A DNA stretch of 14,110 nt from Saprospiraceae bacterium. GTDB taxonomy: Bacteria; Bacteroidota; Bacteroidia; Chitinophagales; Saprospiraceae. The stretch lies in contig JABWAJ010000086.1 of NCBI GenBank assembly GCA_013361075.1, positions 1 through 14,110 on the forward strand. Reading direction: 5' to 3'. Both the position numbers and the translations under genes were made by a program. Numbering within the stretch: the first letter of the stretch is position 1; every line of letters starts with the position of its first letter. The notes under the pieces were generated by a model. It ran no database searches. It was given only the letters and a program-made list of their open reading frames with translations, and was not told the DNA's origin. Below, in pieces: positions 1 to 7,540 of this stretch.

Positions 1-3000
1 ACCACCTGAATTTCCACTCTGGAAAAACCACCAATTCCTGTGATTTCCATAAATCCGTTTCTTCCCGGATCATTGACAATCAACCCTTCTGAAACAGAAG
101 GCTGGTTGAAGACTTCTATGGTTACGGTTGCCGTATCGCAGGGCAACTGGCAAATGGATTCCGGCGGGCACACAACATACTGGAACGCAACGGTCCCCCT
201 AAACCCTTCATCCACACGATAGCGGAAACGGTTGGTTGCTTCCAGGAATTCCAGTTCGCCTTCTTCCGGCTCATTGAGCAGGAACATGACCGTGTCTTTC
301 AGTCCGGCCAGGTTGTCGTTGAGCAAAACTTCCATTACCAGCACCTCCTGCGCAAACTGCAGACGGAAGCGATCGTCGCCAAGCATCGGTGAGCGTTCCA
401 GAAATAAAGTCACGGTATCAGCAACAGCTTTGGAGCAACCTTCAATATAGACCTCCCAGACAAATTGGTTGACCCCCGCCTGCAAATTAGAGGCAGAAGA
501 TATGGTGTGGGCCACATTTTCCAAAGTTGCGGATCCGAGGGATCGCCAGGCTCCAATTCCTGATGTCAGGGGCAAAGCGTTCAACTGTGCATTTGAGGTA
601 TTGCAAACTACCGTATCCATCCCTGCAAATACAGCTCCCTCAGGAAACCCAAGTACCGTCATGGGCGCTGCCCCCAAGGGGACAGAACGGCATCCCAAAG
701 AATCGCGCAGCACGAAATATTCTCCTGAAAAAGCTGAAGAATAAGCGACCAGGTTGACAAAAGGCTGAGTAGTGATTACAGAATCTCCGGTGGGCAGAAG
801 CCATACATAACGCACTGCCGGGGATGGAAAAAGGTCTTCCGCTTCAAGCCGGAAAGAAGCATCTTCGCATACTTCTTCCGGTACACTCAGAGCATAAGCC
901 GGAAGGGCTGAACACCCGCCACCGCCCATACCTCCGGAGGCAATGGTAGTGCTTACGACAACCGGGCAAATGTTTGCCCCGCCTGCAATGGATGTAACCG
1001 TCACGGTATAAACTCCCGGGGCCAGATTGACTAAGCCCGGTGTCGTTGCGCCATTGCTCCAGACATAGTGATAAGGAGTAGCCCCACCACTTGCATTGGC
1101 TGTTGCGGTACCATCATTGGCACCAAGCGTCGTCTCCGGGGTGGAAGTAACAACCACAATTAATTCCGAAGGCTGATTGATAACTGCTCCGGCACTTGTT
1201 GTACACCCCGCTGCATCTGTCACTGTTACGCTGTAGCTGCCTGCATTTAACCCAGCCGGGTTTTGTTGTCCGTTTAATACGGGATTGTTCCAGGTGAAAA
1301 TCAGGTTACCCGCACCATTGCCGGGATGAACCGCCAATGCCCCGTCAGTGCCGCCAAAACAACTCACCGGGGTCACCGTAATGCTGTCGATGCTCAGGCT
1401 GCAATTTGCTGCATTGATGGTAAATCCACAGGTCTGTACACAACCATTTCCATCCGTTATGGTGACGGCATAATTTCCGGCAGACAAGCCGGGAAGGAAG
1501 GTAACCCCCGGAAGGACATTATTGATCTGGCCGGAAGCAGGTCCGGTATAACTTATGCTGTAATTTGCCGTACCACCGGCAATTTCAACACGCCCCTGGC
1601 CATCACTGCCGCCAGGCTGTGAAACCGCTGCGTCTTCTGCACAATCAAGCTCCAGCGCAGAGGGTTCATTGATGGTTACGCTGGCAATGTCCGTACATCC
1701 GCCTGCATTTTCCACCGTGACGCTATAGGTTCCTGCACCAACATTACTGAGTACAGAACTCAGGGTGCCATTGCTCCAGGTATAATCCCAGGGGCCGCCG
1801 CCACCGGAAACGTTAGCGGTGGCTCCGCCGGTTGTTTCGCCGTGGCAAAGCACCGGGGTGACATTGGAAATGCCGACAGAAAATCCGGCACAGGAAAACG
1901 AAGCCACTACAGCCGATCCGGTACGGGTACAGCCATTCAGATCCGTTACCGTAACGCTGTATGTGCCCGGCGCAAGGTCTGTAATGGTAGGGGTACTGCC
2001 GTTATTACTCCAGTTGTAACTGAAGTTGCCATTTCCGCCGGAAGCCGTTGCAGTGGCAGTACCATCATTTGCGCCAAGCGCCGTTTCATCGGTCGTGGTG
2101 ACTTGCAACTGGATTGGGCCGGGCTGGGTAATGACACCGGAGGCTTCTTCCGGACATCCTACAGCATTGGAAACGGTCACAGTGTACGTTCCGGGGGGAA
2201 GATTGCTGATGTCGGGCGTCATGGCACCGGTGCTCCATAAGTAAGAATATGGTCCTCCCAATGCAGGCGGGATTGCGGTAGCAATGCCATCTGCATTGCC
2301 ATTGCAGCTTACGTTCAAGGTATTGACGGCAATCGTGAATCCTGGACAAACAATTGGGGCAACGGTTGTCGTACCCACTCTGGTGCACCCATTTACATCC
2401 ATCACGGTAACCGAGTAGGTTCCCGGTGCCAGGTTGACAATGGTTGGGGTCGTGCCGCCATTGCTCCAGTTGTAAGACAAAGCACCGGTTCCTCCACTTG
2501 CAGTAACGGTGGCGGTACCATCATTCCCTTCAAACATGGTTTCGTCTGTTGAGGACATGGACTGCAAAATCGCCGGTGGCGAAGTGAGGGTCGTGCTTTG
2601 ACTGGCCGGACAATTGTTTGCATCCGTTACAGTTACAGAAAATATACCCACTGAAAGTCCGGTAATGGTTGGCGTCATTGCTCCGGTATTCCAGGAATAG
2701 TCATAAGGGCTGGTACCGCCTGTTGGAATTGCGGTGGCAGAGCCCGATGCTTCGCCATTGCACAACGGATTGTTTGCAGTTATGTCAACCGAAAAAGCAC
2801 CGCATACAAATGGCGATACAGTACCCGTTCCTTCTATGGTACAACCGTTTGCATCGGTGACAGTAACAGTATAAGTGCCCGGCGGGAGGTCCGTAATGGT
2901 TCCGGTATCGCCGCCGTTGCTCCACAGGTATTCATATGGCCCGGTACCTCCGCCCGCCGTGGCCGTAGCTGTTCCATCATCTGCATTGAATGAAGTTTCA

Positions 3001-4511
3001 TTGGTAGTAGCCACGTTTAAAGTCAGGGGTAAGGGTTCCGTGATGGTCACATTCCCAAAAATCCTGCAAGGGCTGCTGTCGTTAACCGTCACAAAATAAG
3101 TACCCGGCCCCAGGTTATTAATGGTTGGGGTCGTCTGGCCGTTATTCCACTGATAGCCATATCCGGGCACCCCGCCGCCAGGCAGGGCGGTAGCTGATCC
3201 ATCCGCAGCACCTGAACATTGTACCTGAGTGGTTGAAAAATTCAACGTCATCGGAGGCGGGTTGGAGAGGGTAGCCACTGCGGTTGCCGTGCAACCCGCG
3301 GCATCGGTCACAACAACAGAATAAGTTCCCGGCCCAAGGCCGCTGATGGTTTGGGTGGTCCCTCCGTTGCTCCAGGCGTAAGTGAATGTACCTGAGCTTC
3401 CTGCGGGTACGGCCATCAGGCTTCCATTGCTGTCTCCATTGCAATCAATAGGGTTGACCGAAATGGAAGCGGTAAAATTGTTGCAATTCTGAATGGCAAG
3501 GCAACCCGCGAACCGGGAGGTATTGGTGCCCGCCTGGGTTGCAGTCGCTGTGGCGAAATTACCGGGAGTAACCGGATTGGCCGCCGTCAAATTCAGCGTC
3601 CATATCCCGTTGGCAGGTACGGTCACAGCGCCCAGAAAGCGGCGTCCCTGGCATAGGGCAGCAGAGCCACATCCCGTCGGGTCGTACTCAAAAACTTCCA
3701 CGAGGTGCCCCGCAGTTGCGGTTCCTCTGATCAGTTGTGTGTTGGCGAGCGTAATGCCCGGCACAGTCGGCCCGTCTGTTCTGGCGATGCCTGCTCCGGT
3801 ATTGCAATACATGCTGTTTTGGGTAACGAGGACTGTACTTCCGGAAGGGATGGTTATGCCTGCACCATTGTGTGCGATGGTATTGTTGGCAATGTTAAAG
3901 CCCATAACCGGTAGTGGAAAAACGATGCCTCCACCGCTGTTTCCGTCGGGGAGGCCTGCACCATCCAGGCCAATGGTATTGCCAGTAATGTCTACATTAA
4001 GCGTTGTGGATGCGGTACCGATTCCAATCCGGTTCCCGTAAAGGGTATTGTCTTCGATGTTGTAACCCGTTGCGCCAAGCAATCTGATGGCATGACCGCC
4101 GGTGCCCCCGTTTGTAAAATTGCGGATCTGGATTCCGCGTACCGTGATGCCCGATCCGCTCAGTACCAAACCATTGACGGGTGCCGCAGCTCCAAGGCTT
4201 GTCCCATCTATTATTACGGATTCATTGACGGTTCCGTCAATTGTTGCATTGGGTTTGGTTACAGTCGGCAACGGAACCGTGAGGGCAATGGTATTGACTC
4301 CCGCAGCAGGGATATTGAACGTGATGGTCGTTAAGGGAGTTGTGTTGTTGATGCAATCTATGGCCCAGGCAAACGAATTCGGGGTAGCAATGCTCGAACT
4401 GGTATTGGTTACCACCACCGTATTTCCAAAGGTTGGGCACTGTGCCAGAGCACCCTGCTGCACCATCCAAAACAAACCGACTGTCATGAATACAAATCTT
4501 GCTGGTTTCAT
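1..4511 (-). CDS. Giant T9SS-type surface adhesin with beta-helix and SprB repeats (3' end outside window)
   Basis: An uninterrupted minus-strand frame runs from ATG 4511 to the left edge, giving 1503 complete codons with no stop. The first 23 residues are a signal peptide (Lys/Arg start, hydrophobic core, cleavage after GALA, mature start QCPTF). Residues about 28-330 look like a right-handed parallel beta-helix, with ITGNTIGLDGAG and NIANNTIAHNGAG turns. Residues 345-1193 are eleven SprB-like repeats. After a GGMGGGGC linker come an Ig/PKD-like domain (about 1195-1287), a second Ig-like domain with AGMDTVVC (1288-1372), and a cadherin-like domain (about 1373-1466). The last residues (GLIVNDPGRNGFMEITGIGG) resemble the opening of CHU_C gliding-motility/T9SS C-terminal domains, so perhaps 60-80 residues lie outside. 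Family knowledge: such proteins are exported by Sec, passed through T9SS and displayed as adhesins. The start lies 3 bases after the caspase gene's stop, so it is probably translated by reinitiation. Ligand is unknown. Confidence 0.88.
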   Translation of the reverse strand, partial: MKPARFVFMTVGLFWMVQQGALAQCPTFGNTVVVTNTSSSIATPNSFAWAIDCINNTTPLTTITFNIPAAGVNTIALTVPLPTVTKPNATIDGTVNESVIIDGTSLGAAAPVNGLVLSGSGITVRGIQIRNFTNGGTGGHAIRLLGATGYNIEDNTLYGNRIGIGTASTTLNVDITGNTIGLDGAGLPDGNSGGGIVFPLPVMGFNIANNTIAHNGAGITIPSGSTVLVTQNSMYCNTGAGIARTDGPTVPGITLANTQLIRGTATAGHLVEVFEYDPTGCGSAALCQGRRFLGAVTVPANGIWTLNLTAANPVTPGNFATATATQAGTNTSRFAGCLAIQNCNNFTASISVNPIDCNGDSNGSLMAVPAGSSGTFTYAWSNGGTTQTISGLGPGTYSVVVTDAAGCTATAVATLSNPPPMTLNFSTTQVQCSGAADGSATALPGGGVPGYGYQWNNGQTTPTINNLGPGTYFVTVNDSSPCRIFGNVTITEPLPLTLNVATTNETSFNADDGTATATAGGGTGPYEYLWSNGGDTGTITDLPPGTYTVTVTDANGCTIEGTGTVSPFVCGAFSVDITANNPLCNGEASGSATAIPTGGTSPYDYSWNTGAMTPTITGLSVGIFSVTVTDANNCPASQSTTLTSPPAILQSMSSTDETMFEGNDGTATVTASGGTGALSYNWSNGGTTPTIVNLAPGTYSVTVMDVNGCTRVGTTTVAPIVCPGFTIAVNTLNVSCNGNADGIATAIPPALGGPYSYLWSTGAMTPDISNLPPGTYTVTVSNAVGCPEEASGVITQPGPIQLQVTTTDETALGANDGTATATASGGNGNFSYNWSNNGSTPTITDLAPGTYSVTVTDLNGCTRTGSAVVASFSCAGFSVGISNVTPVLCHGETTGGATANVSGGGGPWDYTWSNGTLSSVLSNVGAGTYSVTVENAGGCTDIASVTINEPSALELDCAEDAAVSQPGGSDGQGRVEIAGGTANYSISYTGPASGQINNVLPGVTFLPGLSAGNYAVTITDGNGCVQTCGFTINAANCSLSIDSITVTPVSCFGGTDGALAVHPGNGAGNLIFTWNNPVLNGQQNPAGLNAGSYSVTVTDAAGCTTSAGAVINQPSELIVVVTSTPETTLGANDGTATANASGGATPYHYVWSNGATTPGLVNLAPGVYTVTVTSIAGGANICPVVVSTTIASGGMGGGGCSALPAYALSVPEEVCEDASFRLEAEDLFPSPAVRYVWLLPTGDSVITTQPFVNLVAYSSAFSGEYFVLRDSLGCRSVPLGAAPMTVLGFPEGAVFAGMDTVVCNTSNAQLNALPLTSGIGAWRSLGSATLENVAHTISSASNLQAGVNQFVWEVYIEGCSKAVADTVTLFLERSPMLGDDRFRLQFAQEVLVMEVLLNDNLAGLKDTVMFLLNEPEEGELEFLEATNRFRYRVDEGFRGTVAFQYVVCPPESICQLPCDTATVTIEVFNQPSVSEGLIVNDPGRNGFMEITGIGGFSRVEIQV
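931..3480 (-). repeat. Eleven SprB-like protein repeats with a 456-bp two-unit period
   Basis: This is a coding repeat inside the adhesin gene. Each unit is about 72-85 residues, with a core of the type YxWSNGxxTPTI, then LxPGTYSVTVTDxxGC. From unit 3 on, two kinds alternate. B units open with TDET and NDGTATATASGG (NDG/DDG anchors at residues 511, 663, 815 and 1132). A units open with a CNG or C-x-G anchor (residues 584, 736, 889 and 1051). The B anchors on DNA start at 2974, 2518, 2062 and 1111, giving two exact 456-bp steps and then a 951-bp step across a diverged unit 9. Units 1 and 2 are both A-like. The pattern suggests growth by duplication of an A+B pair. Confidence 0.85.
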
Positions 4512-4514
4512 GGG

Positions 4515-7484
4515 TCATTTTTTTTCGATGAAATAGATGGGCAAATTCACATCCAATTGACTTTCAGGCATGAACGGCGTTTGGGTCGTTGGCGCATTTG
4601 GAATGGTTTGTTTGACCAGCTCCGGTACGCGACGACGCAAAAACCCGTATAATTCGCCAAGGCGGACAATCCCGTCCCGGTCGTTATCTGCACTAAAGCG
4701 GCCATTAATATCGGTGCATTCCACATCGCCAAAGCCTTCCAAAAGGGCTTTTGTAAACGCCCCGTTGCCCCAGCTTGGGTCTTCGTAGGATTTTTCCGTA
4801 CTGCTGCAGGAACTCAGGGTGCTTATCCCCGGCTGGGTATTTGCCAAATCCACCACGGCTTTACTTACCGCACCAAAGCCATCTTTGGCCCCGCCGCTAT
4901 GACAAGCATCTAAAAAAATTAGTTTTTTACAATTAATTGGTGCCAGGATATCCAGGACAATATCTTTAAAATCTATGGTAATGTCCTGATACTTTGGGTC
5001 GTAGCCGGTTTGTAAAATCTTGAACCGGTTGTTGGTTATTTTACCATGAGAAGAAATGAAAATCAGCAACACATCATTTTCTCCAATTTGTTTGTCATCC
5101 CAAAGATAAGCGAGGTCATAGAAAGCCTGTTTGATGGCGGTTTCACTTGTTTTTTCCGGGGTATGCAACGCGTACGTAATGACCTGGTTGTAAAGTTTGT
5201 TTTCGCCACCCTGGTTTTTAAAAGCGGCTGCAATATCTGCTGCATCTTTTTCGGTAAATTTCAAATCATCGTGTTTTGGCCCGATGACCATCAGGTGTAA
5301 ATTTGCCCGATCGGGTGAAAACTCTACTTCCAGGATCTCGGAAACTTCTCCGTCAATCACTACCTGTACATAGTTAACGCCTTGTTCCAGCAGAATTTCA
5401 TTCTGATAAATATAGGTGTAGCGTTCGTTTTCTATTTTTGGTGGAGAAAGTTCTTCTTCATTAAACTTGGACCCTTCCATTTCCACACCGTTCAATTTCA
5501 CTTTGAAGTTTTTAGTGTCCAATGGTTTGGAATCCGCAACGGCCATTTTAAACCCAAACTTGTTGTCGTTCGTGCGCACCTTTTTATTTTTGGAGTTGTT
5601 TTGCGGTACGGGATCGGTCCAGATCATGATCGGGCCGCCAGCCAACACTTTGCCTCCGGCCTGCCATTCCATCGTTTTGCGGATGGCTTCTGCTCCGCCG
5701 TCCGTGACGACGCATATGATGTTGGCTACAGCTTCTTTGAATTGTCCTTTTGTAAAAGTCAGGCTGACTTCGCGCGATTTATGTGGCCCTACGACGCCCA
5801 AAACCTTTGTGCGTTCACCAGATACGCTGATCCCGGGAGGGGCACTGAACCGCACTTCTGCCGGGCCGGAGCTTTCATCGCCATTATTAACGATTTCAAC
5901 CTTTAAGGTTACGGCGTCGGAAGTTGCGCTTGTCACAAACTGAAACCCTTTGATCCCAAGCATGGCCGGCCGCAGTTCGTGCAGGGTAATATTCTGGTTG
6001 ATGGATTTCAGTTTTTTTTCGCCGGAAGCGATGGTAAGCGACAACTCGCAGGCGCCGTCGGTCAATTCTGCTTTCCCTGCCAGCGGAACACTGGCCATAA
6101 TGGACTCCCCTTTGCGCAGGGTACCGAAATAGTTTGCATTCCAGGCATCAAGGTGATCATTTTCCGTTCGTTTGTCGGCTATCACCCGCAAATCCGGTAA
6201 ATCCGTATCTGAATTATTGGTAATCAAAAAGGTAAGTGCCGTTTGTTCATTGGGTTTTACGGTACCATCGGCTGTCCTGATTTTTACATCCGAAGTTTCT
6301 ATTTTTTCCAGATTCCGAAGGCCTGCTACAGCCAGCAGGTCGCTTTGGTTGGGGGTAATGCGCTGAATCCAGGTATCATTGCCGCTATACCCCCCTAATG
6401 CATAGCCGCCATCGTGCAAATACAACACGCTGCTTACCGCATCGTCTTTGTCTCCCCCCTGAAATTCTTCCCAAATAAGATCACCACCCGTCGTGGTCTG
6501 AACCAAAAATGACTCCATTGTGCGGGCACCGCTGCGGTGCGAATCGGAAGCGCCTGCCAACAGGTAGCCCAGTTCATTCTGGATGAGGGCATAGGCCATG
6601 TCTTCGCCTTTTCCGCCATAAACCTTATCCCATTGACGAAAGCCATCCCGACTCAGCTTCACGAGCCAGGCATCAAACCCACCGGCACCTTTGGCATTGG
6701 TTTTACCAGCTATAACAAAGCCGCCTTCATGGGTAGCAATAAGGGAACCAGCTTCGCTCCAGCCCTTTTCGCCTAAGAATTTTGGCCATCCGGCCACCGG
6801 TTTGCCCTGGGCATTTACCTTTGTCACGTATACGTATCCTGTACCCGGCTCCGCTTTATTGTCGGTATTGCCGCATAAAACAAATCCGCCGTCACTGGCC
6901 TTTACAATACCTGAAATACCGGCAAACTGGTTTTTCCCTATCTCGGTTTCCCATGCCAGCGTATCTCCTTCCATTTTTGCCAGCCAGATATCGCCGTTTT
7001 TTTTATCGTTTTTAAACCCGGCTAACAGCGCACTGCCGTCGGGTGAGGTAAGGATGAACCTGCAAACATCGTCGCCTGCGCCTCCAAAGCGCAGTTCCTT
7101 TATTTTTTCACCCCGTTCATTGACCAGAACGACCCATGCATCCTTGCCGTTTTTGCCTCCGGTTGTGGTGGCCCCCGCCAGCAAAAACAGGCCATTGTAC
7201 GTTTGAGCGACGCTGTAAAACACATTGTCTTCTTTATTCCCGTATAATTTTTCGAAGCGCGTCTGCCCTGTGCCCGGATCCGTGATGCGCAGATACCCGT
7301 CGGTACCGCCCTGGCTTTTTACCTGGGTAGCCCCCACGCTGATCAAATAGCCATTGGTGGCTTCGATTGCCGACTGAAAAGCCGCTGTTCCATGAGGGGT
7401 AAAATCCTTTTTCCAGACTTGTTTTATATTTTGCCCCAGCAGCATCGCCGGGAAAAGCATTGGGAAAATGAGTGAAATACGCAT
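4515..7484 (-). CDS. Exported beta-propeller protein with C-terminal caspase-like (C14) peptidase
   Basis: This encodes 989 residues from ATG 7484. An in-frame GTG at 7505 would add seven residues ahead of a good signal peptide (residues 1-17, mature start QNIKQ), so the ATG is preferred. Residues about 30-378 hold seven repeated units of the form DGGYxLAGxT...DxWLVKL...W...YGG, consistent with a seven-bladed beta-propeller. Residues about 395-615 look like two Ig/CARDB-like beta-sandwiches, and 616-722 another beta-rich linker. A caspase-like fold starts near 725 (LHLMVIG) and has the catalytic pair: His813 in ISSHGK and Cys861 in LDACHSGG. Residues 933-944 (DNDRDGIVRLGE) fit an EF-hand calcium loop. 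Caspase-like enzymes usually cut after basic or acidic residues, but the specificity here cannot be read. No T9SS C-terminal domain is visible at the end (YFIEKK), so a periplasmic or envelope location is inferred. It follows the papain-like gene by 56 bases and precedes the adhesin gene by 3. Confidence 0.9.
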   Translation of the reverse strand: MRISLIFPMLFPAMLLGQNIKQVWKKDFTPHGTAAFQSAIEATNGYLISVGATQVKSQGGTDGYLRITDPGTGQTRFEKLYGNKEDNVFYSVAQTYNGLFLLAGATTTGGKNGKDAWVVLVNERGEKIKELRFGGAGDDVCRFILTSPDGSALLAGFKNDKKNGDIWLAKMEGDTLAWETEIGKNQFAGISGIVKASDGGFVLCGNTDNKAEPGTGYVYVTKVNAQGKPVAGWPKFLGEKGWSEAGSLIATHEGGFVIAGKTNAKGAGGFDAWLVKLSRDGFRQWDKVYGGKGEDMAYALIQNELGYLLAGASDSHRSGARTMESFLVQTTTGGDLIWEEFQGGDKDDAVSSVLYLHDGGYALGGYSGNDTWIQRITPNQSDLLAVAGLRNLEKIETSDVKIRTADGTVKPNEQTALTFLITNNSDTDLPDLRVIADKRTENDHLDAWNANYFGTLRKGESIMASVPLAGKAELTDGACELSLTIASGEKKLKSINQNITLHELRPAMLGIKGFQFVTSATSDAVTLKVEIVNNGDESSGPAEVRFSAPPGISVSGERTKVLGVVGPHKSREVSLTFTKGQFKEAVANIICVVTDGGAEAIRKTMEWQAGGKVLAGGPIMIWTDPVPQNNSKNKKVRTNDNKFGFKMAVADSKPLDTKNFKVKLNGVEMEGSKFNEEELSPPKIENERYTYIYQNEILLEQGVNYVQVVIDGEVSEILEVEFSPDRANLHLMVIGPKHDDLKFTEKDAADIAAAFKNQGGENKLYNQVITYALHTPEKTSETAIKQAFYDLAYLWDDKQIGENDVLLIFISSHGKITNNRFKILQTGYDPKYQDITIDFKDIVLDILAPINCKKLIFLDACHSGGAKDGFGAVSKAVVDLANTQPGISTLSSCSSTEKSYEDPSWGNGAFTKALLEGFGDVECTDINGRFSADNDRDGIVRLGELYGFLRRRVPELVKQTIPNAPTTQTPFMPESQLDVNLPIYFIEKK

Positions 7485-7540
7485 GGTGCTCGTTTTTTTA
7501 CACACCGTCTGTTGGAGGGATGACGGGTTTTAGGATTAGG

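Noticed and set aside
931..3480. Regularly spaced repeats that could be taken for a CRISPR array or satellite DNA
   Set aside because: The repeat units are 216-250 bases, diverged in sequence, and lie in one open protein frame with SprB-type cores, so they are coding repeats.
3493..4041. Plus-strand reading frame of 182 codons antisense to the adhesin
   Set aside because: It has no recognisable domain and is low-complexity in Pro, Val and Ala, as expected from the complement of Gly/Thr-rich repeat coding sequence.
4237..4518. Minus-strand reading frame of 93 codons starting at ATG 4518
   Set aside because: It is out of frame with the signal peptide and beta-helix of the adhesin and has no recognisable domain; the frame from ATG 4511 explains this DNA.
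5382..5943. Two overlapping plus-strand frames antisense to the propeller-caspase gene
   Set aside because: The minus strand here encodes the Ig-like domains of a convincing protein; the antisense products show no family pattern.
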